Below, in pieces: positions 32,994 through 42,297 of a DNA stretch of 64,000 bases. A model generated the notes under the pieces. It did no database searches. It saw only the letters and a program-made list of their open reading frames with translations, and was not told the DNA's origin. The position numbers and the translations under genes were made by a program. Source of the DNA: an uncultured Sutterella sp. (lineage in GTDB: Bacteria > Pseudomonadota > Gammaproteobacteria > Burkholderiales > Burkholderiaceae_F); assembly GCA_934255515.1 (NCBI GenBank), contig CAKQON010000003.1, forward strand, positions 12,439-76,438, written 5' to 3'. The first letter of the stretch is position 1. Each line of letters begins with the position of its first letter.

Positions 32994-35252
32994 ATGTCCT
33001 CCTGGCTTCGCGGCATCTTTATCGCTTCGCTTGTGCTGGCGGGCCTCTCGCTCTTCATACTTGCCGCAACAAGCACGGACTCAACCCTTTTTGAACGTTG
33101 GTTCCCTGTTCTGCTCGTCATCAACCGGGCGATTGCCGTCGTTCTTTTCGCCGTTGTAGCAGCAATGGCGCTGCGTCTTTGGCAGCGCCTGCGCAATAAG
33201 GAGTTCGGCGCACACCTCACCAGCCGTCTTGCGCTTTCCGCAGCGGGACTTGCACTGATTCCCTGCGTCCTTATTTATTTTGTTTCCTCTGTCTTCATCT
33301 CACGTTCCATCAATTCCTGGTTCGACGTACGCGTGGAAAAGGCGCTTGATTCCGGCGTCACAATCACCCGGGGCATTCTTGCCCAGCAGCAGGTTGAGGC
33401 TGAAGCGACTGCAAGGCACATTGCAGGACTGCTCACCAATACCCCGGCATCGCTCATCATGTCGGATCTGCTCAGAATACTGGAGGGCCGCCCCGGCATC
33501 GAAGCCCTCGTTTTCCTCTCCAATGGAACCGCCATTGCGGCTGCGGGCTCGCGCATCAATGTTCTGATGCCCGACATGCCGACATCAAGCCAGATTCAAA
33601 CGGTCAAAAGCGCAGGCATATACAGCGTGATTGACGGAGACGTTAATTTCGACGCGCAGCGGGATGAAAAACTTTCCATCCGCGTGATTGTTCCTATTCA
33701 GTCTGAAGAAGCTGGTGCCGCAGAAGACAATGTTCACGACGCCACAAAGCCGGGCTCGGGTCTGGAGATGCAGCGTCAGCAGTTCTATCTTCAGATCATT
33801 CAGCCGGTTCCGGAAGAAACTGTTAAGAATGCATCCATGCTTGTCGCGGGGTACCGCGACTATCAAACTCTGGTTCTCTCCCGAGCCTCGCTTCAGAGCG
33901 TTTATGCGAGCACGCTTTTTCTCGTCACGCTTCTCGGTGCGCTCGGAGCTTTTGCTCTCTCGCTCGCCTTTGCGCGCAAGACCGTTGCTCCGGTTCTTCA
34001 ACTTGAGGAAGGAACGCGCCGGGTGGCAGACGGCAACTTTCATCCTATCCGGGAATTTTCCGGCAACAACGAAATCAACGTCCTCACGCAATCCTTCAAC
34101 CAGATGATCCGCGACCTTTCTGAGTCGCGCCGCGTGATCGATGAGCAGCGCCGGCACGCAGAACAGGCTCAGGCCTATCTTGAGCGGATTCTCGCCAATA
34201 TTTCCTCCGGCGTCATTGTGCTCGACCGCACAGGCCGGGTGATTACCGCCAATGCGGCAGCCCGCAGAATTCTTGGAGAAGAGAGCTGCCGCACCGGAAT
34301 CGAACTCAGCAAAATTGAACCGGAGCTTTCCGCTGCCCTTCGGAACGCTCAGCTTTCCCTCGGCTTCGAAAAAGAAACCGGCGCCGCAAGTCTGGAATTC
34401 CAGCTTGAGCGCAAGGAAAAAACTATTCCGCTCTTCCTCAAGCTATCGCGGATGCCGCTTGGAGCCGATAAGCCCGGACTTGTCATTGTGTTCGATGATG
34501 TCTCAAAGATCATTGAGGCGCAGCGAGCCACTGCCTGGGGCGAAGTCGCCCGCAGACTGGCTCATGAAATCAAGAATCCGCTCACGCCTATACAGCTTGC
34601 AGCCGAACGACTGGCTTTCCGGCTTGAACCCAAGCTCGAAAACGATGATGATGCCGAAATGCTGACCCGCGCAGTCAAAACCATTACAACGCAGGTAGAT
34701 GCCCTCAAGCAGATGGTCAATGATTTCCGGGAATACGCCAGGCTCCCCGAAGCGAAGCTCTCTCCGCTTGACCTCAACGACTTCGTTCTCGGCGCCGCGC
34801 AGCTCTACCAGGAAGCAGGTCTTGCCATCAAGCTCGATCTTGAGAACGGCATTCCGCTCATCGAGGCGGACGCCTCTCAACTTCGACAGGTATTGCATAA
34901 TCTGATTTCCAACAGCATCGATGCAGCGGAAGGCGACGTCCCGAAAATCGTCATCTCAACGCGTCATATTCTGACCGAGCGCGGCATGAGTGCCGTACAG
35001 CTTCATCTGCATGACAGCGGCGTTGGTTTCAGCGAAAATATCCTCGAGCGCGCCTTTGAGCCCTATGTCACCACCAAAGCTACAGGCACAGGGCTTGGGC
35101 TTCCGATGATCAAGAAGATTCTCGATGAGCACCGTGCGGTCATCCGCCTTTCCAACCGTCTGGACTCTACCGGTACGCTGATTCTCGGCGCCCAAGTGGA
35201 TATTCTTTTCGAGCACCTCGCACCAGGCGACCAACCGACTGACCGTCAGTGA
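32994..35252 (+). CDS. ntrY: NtrY, membrane sensor histidine kinase
   Basis: The kinase has 752 residues. Helices at about 5-25, 38-60, 82-105 and near 300 enclose a periplasmic sensory region, then HAMP (about 330-385) and PAS (about 395-505). The HisKA box RRLAHEIKNPLTPIQL carries H524. The ATP-binding domain includes NLISNSIDAAEG (N box), DSGVGFSENI and GTGLGLPMIKKIL. NtrY works with NtrX in nitrogen and redox responses. The gene starts 3 bp after DUF4390 and its stop overlaps the GTGATG start region of ntrX. Confidence 0.93.
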   Translation: MSSWLRGIFIASLVLAGLSLFILAATSTDSTLFERWFPVLLVINRAIAVVLFAVVAAMALRLWQRLRNKEFGAHLTSRLALSAAGLALIPCVLIYFVSSVFISRSINSWFDVRVEKALDSGVTITRGILAQQQVEAEATARHIAGLLTNTPASLIMSDLLRILEGRPGIEALVFLSNGTAIAAAGSRINVLMPDMPTSSQIQTVKSAGIYSVIDGDVNFDAQRDEKLSIRVIVPIQSEEAGAAEDNVHDATKPGSGLEMQRQQFYLQIIQPVPEETVKNASMLVAGYRDYQTLVLSRASLQSVYASTLFLVTLLGALGAFALSLAFARKTVAPVLQLEEGTRRVADGNFHPIREFSGNNEINVLTQSFNQMIRDLSESRRVIDEQRRHAEQAQAYLERILANISSGVIVLDRTGRVITANAAARRILGEESCRTGIELSKIEPELSAALRNAQLSLGFEKETGAASLEFQLERKEKTIPLFLKLSRMPLGADKPGLVIVFDDVSKIIEAQRATAWGEVARRLAHEIKNPLTPIQLAAERLAFRLEPKLENDDDAEMLTRAVKTITTQVDALKQMVNDFREYARLPEAKLSPLDLNDFVLGAAQLYQEAGLAIKLDLENGIPLIEADASQLRQVLHNLISNSIDAAEGDVPKIVISTRHILTERGMSAVQLHLHDSGVGFSENILERAFEPYVTTKATGTGLGLPMIKKILDEHRAVIRLSNRLDSTGTLILGAQVDILFEHLAPGDQPTDRQ

Positions 35253-35284
35253 TGGATCGGCCACTAAAGCAACTAATCAACAAG

Positions 35285-36109
35285 ATGACTGAAATTCTTA
35301 TTGTCGACGATGAACTCGGCATCCGAAACATTCTTTCGGAAATTCTTGTCGAGTCCGGCTACCGTGTAGCCACTGCCGCCAATGCCAATGAGGCAAGGGC
35401 TAAGGTTGCCGAACGCCAGTACGATCTGGTGCTTCTTGACATCTGGATGCCGGATACGGACGGTCTCGCACTTCTGCGCGAATGGAAGTACGGCGGTCTC
35501 TTAAACTTCCCCGTAATCATCATGTCCGGGCACGGTTCGATCGACCATGCGCAGCGTGCATTGGATGACGGTGCCGTCGACTTCATTGAAAAGCCGATTT
35601 CCCTTAAACGCCTGCTGTCGGCCATTCAGCTTGGTCTCGTCAAATGGCACGAGCAGCAGCGTCAGGCCGCTGAAGAGCCTCCTCCCGAAAAGCGTACCCG
35701 CGGCCGCCGCCGCAACATGCAGCAGGTACAGCGGCTTCCGGCTTATGAAATGCCCGATTACGGACTCGTCCTCGACTTCAACCGTCCGTTCCGAGATCAG
35801 CTGATGGATTTTGAGAGAGCCTATTTCAAAACAGTGCTCAATCATCTCAACCACTCCATGGCGGAACTCGCTCGACACGCCGGCATGGAACGCACGCACC
35901 TCTACCGCAAGGTTCGTTCGCTCGGCATCAACGTTGAGGAAATGCGCGAGGAAGCTCGCCGCACTGCGCCGACGCCGCCTGTCGGCGGAAGCTATGCCAA
36001 GCCTACGCGTCCGGTCCTGGCAGAAATCGAAACTTCTGACGAGAATTCGATAGATAATCCGACCGGCTCGACGCTTGACCGATACCCGCTCAACAACACC
36101 CTCAAATAA
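35285..36109 (+). CDS. ntrX: NtrX-like response regulator lacking the AAA+ domain
   Basis: An N-terminal receiver domain (MTEILIVDDELGIRN) has the phospho-acceptor in LVLLDIWMPDTDG and the conserved lysine in FIEKPI. Then come a charged linker (PPPEKRTRGRRR) and a Fis-type helix-turn-helix (MAELARHAGMERTHLYRKVRSLGI). NtrX proteins are usually about 450 residues and have a sigma-54 AAA+ ATPase between receiver and HTH. No Walker A, Walker B or GAFTGA motif is present here, and the product is about 274 residues. GTG 35249 or ATG 35252 could be alternative starts that overlap the ntrY stop. It probably controls sigma-70 promoters, like ActR/RegA. Confidence 0.85.
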   Translation: MTEILIVDDELGIRNILSEILVESGYRVATAANANEARAKVAERQYDLVLLDIWMPDTDGLALLREWKYGGLLNFPVIIMSGHGSIDHAQRALDDGAVDFIEKPISLKRLLSAIQLGLVKWHEQQRQAAEEPPPEKRTRGRRRNMQQVQRLPAYEMPDYGLVLDFNRPFRDQLMDFERAYFKTVLNHLNHSMAELARHAGMERTHLYRKVRSLGINVEEMREEARRTAPTPPVGGSYAKPTRPVLAEIETSDENSIDNPTGSTLDRYPLNNTLK

Positions 36110-36126
36110 TCTCTCTGCTCCAGGAA

Positions 36127-36155
36127 GCCCGCTCACATCAAGCGGGCCTCTTTCT
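36127..36155 (+). terminator. Weak terminator-like hairpin between ntrX and trkA
   Basis: GCCCGCT (36127-36133) pairs with AGCGGGC (36141-36147), followed by CTCTTTCTTTC, a broken T-tract. It may reduce transcription into trkA. Confidence 0.5.
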
Positions 36156-36166
36156 TTCAAGACATC

Positions 36167-37579
36167 ATGAAGATCCTCATTATCGGAGCAGGCCGCATTG
36201 GTAGTTCCGTTGCAGAAAGTCTGGTATCGGAAGCCAATGACATTACCGTCATAGACAAGGATCCGGCCAACATCAGCTTTCTGCAGTCCCGCTTTGACCT
36301 CAGAGGCATCGTGGGAGATGCGCTTTCGCCGCAGCTTCTCGAAAACGCCTCGGCAGGCGATACCGACATGCTGATTGCCGTGACATCGAGCGATGAGACC
36401 AATCTCGCCGTCTGCCTGCTTGCCTCGAGAATCTTCAATATCCCCACAAGAATCGCCCGCGTCCGCAACGAAGAATTGCGCAGCTACCCCCGTCTGCTTC
36501 GGGAAGAAGGTTTCGGCGCGACTACGGTTATCTGGCCCGAACAGGCGCTCACACGCTATCTCGTGAAGCTCATCGACATCCCGGAAGCCCTGCAGGTACA
36601 GGAGTTCGCAGAAGGCCGAGTAAGCCTCATCGCAGTAAGAGCACAGGAAGGAAGCCCCATGGTGGGCGGTCCAATCGGCGAGCTCAACGCCCACATTCCC
36701 AATGCATGCGCACGCATTGCGGCGCTGTTTCGCCGCAACCAATGTCTCGCGATCAATGCCCGCACATTGATAGAGGCCGGCGACGAGGTGATTTTTGTCG
36801 CAGATACCCGGCACGCGCGCCTTGTCACCACGCAGCTTCGCCGCAGAACAGCAGCCACGCGCAGCCTGATCCTTGCCGGAAGCTCCATCATGAGCCGAAG
36901 CATCGTTCAGGCGCTGACGGAAGGAAACGAACTCACAGGGGCGGCTCCTGCATCCATCCGCGTCATTGAAGCAGATCGTCGTCAGGCCGAAGACCTCGCA
37001 CTGACTCTTGGCGACCGGGCGATGGTGCTCTCTGGAGACTTTGACGACGAAGACACGCTTCTTTCGGCTGGCGTCGAAGGGTGCGATCTTTTTATTTCAC
37101 TGTCTTCGGACGACGAAAACAACATTCTTTCGGCGCTTCTTGCCAAACGGCTCGGCGCACGTCGAACCATCGCACTCGTCAACCGCAGAATTTACGGTGA
37201 ACTCATCGAAGGCTCGCGCATTGACATCACGGTTTCGCAAACTCAGGCAGCGCTGGATGAACTTATCCGCTACGTTCGCCACGGCGACGTCACCGCAGCC
37301 TATTCGCTGAGGCACGGCATCGCCGAAGCACTTGAGTTCGTAGCCCACGGCACGCCTGAAAGCTCCCACGTGGTCGGCCGGCGCATTGACGCCATTCGAT
37401 TGCCGGCAGGCTGCAGCGTTGCCGCACTCATTCGAGGCGAAGGCGACGACACCAAAGTGCTGATGGCGAGCTTCGACCTCATCATTGAACAGGAAGATCG
37501 CCTCATCATCTTCGTGCCCAACCGCCGACTGATTCCGGCCGTTGAGAAACTCTTTGCCGTAGACGTGAGCTTCTTCTGA
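36167..37579 (+). CDS. trkA: TrkA, regulatory subunit of the Trk potassium uptake system
   Basis: TrkA is a cytosolic NAD-binding protein that gates the TrkH channel. The first RCK domain opens with ILIIGAGRIGSSVAESL (GxGxxG). A second, less perfect Rossmann start (SLILAGSSIMSRSIVQAL) lies at about 225. Each is followed by a TrkA-C-like segment. At 470 residues it matches E. coli TrkA (458). It is followed by trkH 25 bp downstream. Confidence 0.95.
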   Translation: MKILIIGAGRIGSSVAESLVSEANDITVIDKDPANISFLQSRFDLRGIVGDALSPQLLENASAGDTDMLIAVTSSDETNLAVCLLASRIFNIPTRIARVRNEELRSYPRLLREEGFGATTVIWPEQALTRYLVKLIDIPEALQVQEFAEGRVSLIAVRAQEGSPMVGGPIGELNAHIPNACARIAALFRRNQCLAINARTLIEAGDEVIFVADTRHARLVTTQLRRRTAATRSLILAGSSIMSRSIVQALTEGNELTGAAPASIRVIEADRRQAEDLALTLGDRAMVLSGDFDDEDTLLSAGVEGCDLFISLSSDDENNILSALLAKRLGARRTIALVNRRIYGELIEGSRIDITVSQTQAALDELIRYVRHGDVTAAYSLRHGIAEALEFVAHGTPESSHVVGRRIDAIRLPAGCSVAALIRGEGDDTKVLMASFDLIIEQEDRLIIFVPNRRLIPAVEKLFAVDVSFF

Positions 37580-37604
37580 CGCCAACCGGAAAACTGAGAG
37601 ATCT

Positions 37605-39077
37605 ATGCTCACGACTCTGCGCGTACTGCTCCTCCCGGTCCTCAATGCCCTCGGCCCCGTTCTGATGGCCTTTGCAGTCATCATGCTGATACCGGCCATT
37701 TACAGCTGGACCGAGAATGATGGAGCCCTTATGGACTTCATCATGGGAGCCGGCATCACGGCTGGCGCCGGACTTTTCCTCACTCTGACCCTATTCCGCT
37801 TTCGTCAGGAACTCACCGCTCGCCACGGCTTTCTCCTCGTCACGCTCTCGTGGGCGCTGATTGCTGCCTTTGCCGCTATTCCGCTCATGCTGCATATGCC
37901 GGCACTTGGTTTCGAACGAGCGTATTTCGAAGCCATGTCCTGTCTCACCACGACCGGCGCCACTGTGCTGACAGGACTTGATGAGCTGACCCACTCCATG
38001 AACGGCTGGCGATGCTTTCTTTCCTGGCTTGGCGGCATGGGCATCATCGTCATGTCCGTCGCCATTCTGCCGCTGCTCGGCGTCGGCGGCGCTCAGATTA
38101 TGAAGGCGGAGACGAGCGGCCCCCTCAAGGAAACACGTCTTACTCCCCGCATTGCGGAAACCGCACGATCTCTCTACCTCATTTACTTCGGCATTTCCGT
38201 TGCCTGTGCAATTGCCTACCATTTCGCCGGCATGCACTGGCGCGACGCGGTCATGCACATGATGACGACGGTGAGTCTTTCGGGCATTGCCGCACATGAT
38301 GCGAGCTTCGGCTTCTTCAACAGTGCGGCAGTAGATGCCGTTGCGGTTGTCTTCATGGTGATCTGCGGCTTCAGCTTCACGCTTCACTTCGTTGCCTGGC
38401 GCAGACATGATCCTCTCGCCTATCTGCGCAACCCTGAGGCGCTTGCCTGGATCGGCCTCCTCTTGATTCTGATTGCCGCCGCGACTCCGATACTCTATCT
38501 TTCTGGCCTCGCCTCAAGCGTTACTGAAGCGCTGCGCGTAGCAACCTTCTCCATCGTAAGCGCAGCATCGACCACAGGCTACGCCACCTCCGACTGGTCT
38601 CTCTGGCCCTGCGGGCTGCCTGCCGTTCTACTGCTCAGTTCCGCAGTTGCAACCTGTGCGGGCTCCACGGGCGGAGGACTGAAGATGATTCGAGTGCTCA
38701 TCCTCATCAAGCAGGCAAAGCGCGAATTCACGCTACTCCTCTACCCGAATGCCGTCTCCCCCATAACCGTCGGCGATGCCGCCATCCCGAATCACATTGT
38801 CTTCGCCGTTCTCGGATACACGCTGCTCTGGAGTTTTTCCGTCCTTGCGGGGGCCTTTGCTCTGCTCGCTACCGGCTTGGGATCTCTTGAATCCTGGTCG
38901 GCGGCGGTTGCCTGCATTACGAATCTCGGCCCCGGACTCGGCACTGTCGGCCCGGTAGGAAACTACCAGGGCCTCACAGCACTGCAGCTCGACATCCTCA
39001 CCTTCCTGATGATGACCGGCCGACTTGAGATCTTTACCGTTTTCGTGCTCTTTACCCGGGCATTCTGGCGTACTTGA
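37605..39077 (+). CDS. trkH: TrkH, potassium uptake channel
   Basis: A 490-residue inner-membrane protein with about 10-12 helices in four M1-P-M2 repeats. The pore-loop selectivity segments are recognisable: TTTGATVLTG, TTVSLSGIA, ASTTGYATSD and NLGPGLGTVGP. CAGSTGGGLKMIR is the well-kept TrkH loop. It works with TrkA encoded just upstream. Confidence 0.95.
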   Translation: MLTTLRVLLLPVLNALGPVLMAFAVIMLIPAIYSWTENDGALMDFIMGAGITAGAGLFLTLTLFRFRQELTARHGFLLVTLSWALIAAFAAIPLMLHMPALGFERAYFEAMSCLTTTGATVLTGLDELTHSMNGWRCFLSWLGGMGIIVMSVAILPLLGVGGAQIMKAETSGPLKETRLTPRIAETARSLYLIYFGISVACAIAYHFAGMHWRDAVMHMMTTVSLSGIAAHDASFGFFNSAAVDAVAVVFMVICGFSFTLHFVAWRRHDPLAYLRNPEALAWIGLLLILIAAATPILYLSGLASSVTEALRVATFSIVSAASTTGYATSDWSLWPCGLPAVLLLSSAVATCAGSTGGGLKMIRVLILIKQAKREFTLLLYPNAVSPITVGDAAIPNHIVFAVLGYTLLWSFSVLAGAFALLATGLGSLESWSAAVACITNLGPGLGTVGPVGNYQGLTALQLDILTFLMMTGRLEIFTVFVLFTRAFWRT

Positions 39078-39106
39078 TCGCGCAGAAGCCGGACAGCACA
39101 TAAATA

Positions 39107-39502
39107 TCAACGCCCAAGCGTCGTCCACATAATGGGCTTTTTATGCTTGATGGCGCGACGGATCATGTCCTGAAGCGGAACCATTCGCTGATAAAGGCGA
39201 ATGGAATCTTCACGGTTCTTCTTTTTTTCCTCATCCTCGCGCTCCGCTTCACGCATACGGATTTCATTCTCATAGGAACCTTCCCGCAGACGCTTTTCCC
39301 GCTCTTCCTCGAGTTTCGCGGCCTTTGCCTTATCCGCTGCCGCAGCTTCGTCAAGCCTTCGGAGTACATCCGGCAGATCCTCTGCCATAAATCCGCCTTT
39401 TTCGTGGAAAGGCTCATTTATTGCCTTGAAGATGCGCTCGACCGTTTCTCTAAAAGCAATGAAGGGACCGGTAGCTACGCAACTGAACTGAACCAAAGCC
39501 AT
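39107..39502 (-). CDS. DUF1840-like protein with charged C-terminal helix
   Basis: A roughly 131-residue soluble protein. The N-terminal MALVQFSCVATGPF and FMAEDLPDVLRRLDEAAAAD fit the DUF1840 family of betaproteobacteria, which are small proteins of unknown role. The C-terminal half is a long charged helix (KAAKLEEEREKRLREG and ERE/K-rich repeats), probably coiled coil. In-frame ATGs at 39520 and 39619 would lengthen it. No start has a strong ribosome binding site. It is convergent with trkH and divergent from the PTS genes. Confidence 0.6.
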   Translation of the reverse strand: MALVQFSCVATGPFIAFRETVERIFKAINEPFHEKGGFMAEDLPDVLRRLDEAAAADKAKAAKLEEEREKRLREGSYENEIRMREAEREDEEKKKNREDSIRLYQRMVPLQDMIRRAIKHKKPIMWTTLGR

Positions 39503-39643
39503 TTTTGCATTGATGTCCATATCGTCTGAGAATCCGCGCAACATCAGGAATGCGAAATGCGCGTCCAGAGATGCCGGAAGTGCTCTGAATGCTAAACTCC
39601 CGGGCAAACTCAATTTCATTTTATCGTTGGGGAGTCAGATGCC

Positions 39644-40057
39644 GTGGTAACAACTGGTCTCTGCATCATTGCCCATGCGCCCTTGGCATCGGCGCTAAAA
39701 ACCTGCGCTCAGCATATCTACAGCATGACAGGGGACATTTCCGCTGATCAGATCATTGCTTACGATGTGCCGGCAGAGGTTGACGCTGCCCAGGGGCTCG
39801 CGCACGCACAGGAACTCCTCAAACCGCTGTTCAAGCATGCAGAGGGCGTCGTTGTGTTTACCGACCTGACCGGCGCAACTCCCGGAAACATTGCCCGCAA
39901 GCTCCTAGAGGATCCCCGCGTTCGCGTGGTAAGCGGCACCAACCTTCCCGCGATCATTGCGGCGCTCAACGCCCCTTCCGATGCCTCTGTGGTGCAGGTC
40001 GCCACTCTAGCCGAGGCAGCAGCCCGGGCGAGTCTCGGCGCGCTCTCCGACAACTGA
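39644..40057 (+). CDS. PTS EIIA component, mannose/fructose family
   Basis: A 137-residue phosphocarrier domain. The phosphorylated histidine is in CIIAHAPLA (H10). GVVVFTDLTGATPGNIARKLL matches the EIIA-Man fold. The start is GTG at 39644 with GGGGAG about nine bases upstream. No IIB, IIC or IID is encoded nearby. In betaproteobacteria such a lone EIIA, together with HPr and Enzyme I, usually has a regulatory rather than a transport role. Confidence 0.9.
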   Translation: MVTTGLCIIAHAPLASALKTCAQHIYSMTGDISADQIIAYDVPAEVDAAQGLAHAQELLKPLFKHAEGVVVFTDLTGATPGNIARKLLEDPRVRVVSGTNLPAIIAALNAPSDASVVQVATLAEAAARASLGALSDN

Positions 40058-40090
40058 TTTTGAATCCCGCCTTATCAATAGGAGCAGAAC

Positions 40091-40360
40091 TTGTTCGAGG
40101 AAACGCTCACGCTTCAGAACAAGCTTGGTCTTCACGCACGCCCCTCGGCACGTCTCGCGAAGACAGCCAGTCTCTTTCGCAGCACCATCACGATCACCCA
40201 TGAAAAGCATACGGTTGACGCCAAGTCCATTCTTGGACTGATGACCATGGCGCTCCCGTGCGGCAGCGTGGTGACGATTGCGGCTGATGGGTCGGACGAA
40301 AAAGATGCCGTGCAGACCATTGCCGAACTATTCCGAGACCGCTTCGGTGAAGACGAATAA
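40091..40360 (+). CDS. ptsH: HPr, phosphocarrier protein
   Basis: The 89-residue HPr has the active histidine in KLGLHARPSARLA (H15 position) and the regulatory serine segment VDAKSILGLMTM (Ser46 position), so HPr kinase control is possible. The start is TTG at 40091 with AGGAG about seven bases upstream. It lies between EIIA and Enzyme I genes in one operon. Confidence 0.95.
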   Translation: MFEETLTLQNKLGLHARPSARLAKTASLFRSTITITHEKHTVDAKSILGLMTMALPCGSVVTIAADGSDEKDAVQTIAELFRDRFGEDE

Positions 40361-40380
40361 TTTCTTTGGAGAGAAGACGA

Positions 40381-42270
40381 ATGAGCTCCGAAGAAGAAAT
40401 TAAAGTCACGGAGTCCGCGGACGAAAACAACGAGCCGGAAACAGAACAGGTCCCTCAGAAAATCAAGGAAAGCGTTCTCCGGGGACTGACCGTGTGCCCG
40501 GGCGTTGCCTGGGGCAGCGGCATTCAGCTCATGGCGGGCGACCTGGAAATCCCGCAGTTTCCGATTGATCAGACAGACGTCCGTGGCGAAATCCAGCGTC
40601 TTCGAATGGCGGCAGCCTCTGCTGTAAAGCAGCTTGAGAGACTCGGGGAAGACCTCGACGAGGATACGCCGGCTGAAGCGGCTGCCTTTCTGGATGTCTA
40701 CCGGACTATCCTGCAGGATCCGACGCTTATCACGGAAACCGCCGCAGTCATCCGTGAAAAGCTTGTCAATGCCGAATGGGCGCTTTCCCTTCGCCTCGAA
40801 CAGATCCGTCGTGATTTTGAACAAATCAACGACGAATACCTGCGCAACCGCGTTGAAGACATCACCGACGTATTTCAGCGCATCCAGCGCATCCTCGCCG
40901 GCCGCCGCTCCGCCACAAGTCTTCTTGAAGCCGAAGAAATTGAGGATTCCGTCATCCTGGTAGCCGATCAGCTCGGGCCGGCAGACATGCTTCAGCTGCG
41001 AGAGCGCGACGACCTTGACATCGTCGGCATCGTAATGGAAACCGGCAGCGCCACGAGCCATTCCGCGATTCTGGCCGCGAGCCTTGGCATCCCTACGCTC
41101 GTAGGCGTCGCGAATGCGATCGAGCGCATTGGAACAGGACACGAAATCCTTGTGGATGCCGACGCAGGCATCGTCAATCTCGCCCCTTCTGATGAAGCAA
41201 AGAAGAGCGCGGCCCGCGCTATGCGCGCCCGCAGGCAGCGCAATCGCCAGCTTGTGAAGCTGCGCGGCGAAGATGCCGTCACGCTTGATGGAGAAGCCCT
41301 AGAACTTCTCGCCAACATTGCGCTTCCCGATGACCTCCCCGAGGCCCGCAAAGCCGGGGCCGCCGGCGTCGGTCTTTTCCGAACGGAATTTCTGTTCCTC
41401 AATCGAGAAGACCTGCCGAGCGAAGAAGAACAGGTGGAGGCATACCAGAAAGTAATCCGCGGCATGCGCGGTCGAATTACCACAATCCGCACCGCTGATA
41501 TCGGCGGCGACAAGATGCTGTCGCGCGAATCGCTGGCGCTTCTGGCAGACAGCGACTTCGAGGAAGCCAATCCCGCGCTGGGCCTTCGTGCACTGCGCTT
41601 CTGCTTCGCATTCCGTCCGCTCTTCATTACACAGCTCAGGGCGCTCATGAGAGCCGCCACTGCAGGCAGCGTCAGGCTCCTGCTCCCGATGGTGTCAAGC
41701 TCCTCAGATGTTCACGAGGTTCGTGCGTGCATTGAAGAGGCTGCTGCCCAGCTTGAAGCTGAAGGCGTTCGCTACCGCAAGAACATTCCGCTCGGCGGCA
41801 TGATTGAGCTTCCGGCCGCCGTCGCAGGTCTCTCTGATCTGCTGCCGCTTCTCGATTTCTTCTCCCTCGGAACGAACGACCTCGTGCAGTACACGCTTGC
41901 GGCAGACCGCACCAATGCCTATGTCTCGCGCTACTGCGATGACTGCCATCCCGCGGTGATGCGCTTCATTGCCGAATCCATTCGACGCGTCACCGCTGCC
42001 GGAAAAGAGATTTCCGTCTGCGGCGAAATGGCCGGCCGTCCCGAAATGACCCCCTTCTTCATCGGTCTCGGATGCTCGGCACTCTCGATGGATCCGGCGC
42101 ATATTCCAACCATCAAGGAACGCATCCGCGCTCTCAGCGCTGAAGATTGCGAAATCTTCGCCCGCGGCGTGCTGCGCCGCCGATCGGCAGAAAGCGTACG
42201 GGAAGCACTCGCCGACTTCAATGCAGCCCTTCAGCCCGATGCCCAGCAATCCGCGGCATCTGCCGGATAA
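40381..42270 (+). CDS. ptsI: Enzyme I, phosphoenolpyruvate-protein phosphotransferase
   Basis: Enzyme I moves phosphate from PEP to HPr. The phospho-histidine is in ETGSATSHSAILAASLGIP. PEP-site segments are GVGLFRTEFLFL, RTADIGGDKML and FFSLGTNDLVQYTLAADR. The C-terminal cysteine is in EISVCGEMAGRPE. The protein has 629 residues, longer than the usual 575, because of an acidic N-terminal extension of about 35 residues (MSSEEEIKVTESADE). GGAGAG lies before the ATG at 40381. An upstream TTG at 40366 is unlikely. Confidence 0.95.
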   Translation: MSSEEEIKVTESADENNEPETEQVPQKIKESVLRGLTVCPGVAWGSGIQLMAGDLEIPQFPIDQTDVRGEIQRLRMAAASAVKQLERLGEDLDEDTPAEAAAFLDVYRTILQDPTLITETAAVIREKLVNAEWALSLRLEQIRRDFEQINDEYLRNRVEDITDVFQRIQRILAGRRSATSLLEAEEIEDSVILVADQLGPADMLQLRERDDLDIVGIVMETGSATSHSAILAASLGIPTLVGVANAIERIGTGHEILVDADAGIVNLAPSDEAKKSAARAMRARRQRNRQLVKLRGEDAVTLDGEALELLANIALPDDLPEARKAGAAGVGLFRTEFLFLNREDLPSEEEQVEAYQKVIRGMRGRITTIRTADIGGDKMLSRESLALLADSDFEEANPALGLRALRFCFAFRPLFITQLRALMRAATAGSVRLLLPMVSSSSDVHEVRACIEEAAAQLEAEGVRYRKNIPLGGMIELPAAVAGLSDLLPLLDFFSLGTNDLVQYTLAADRTNAYVSRYCDDCHPAVMRFIAESIRRVTAAGKEISVCGEMAGRPEMTPFFIGLGCSALSMDPAHIPTIKERIRALSAEDCEIFARGVLRRRSAESVREALADFNAALQPDAQQSAASAG

Positions 42271-42297
42271 CCCGCCTTATGCAAAGGATCAGACATT

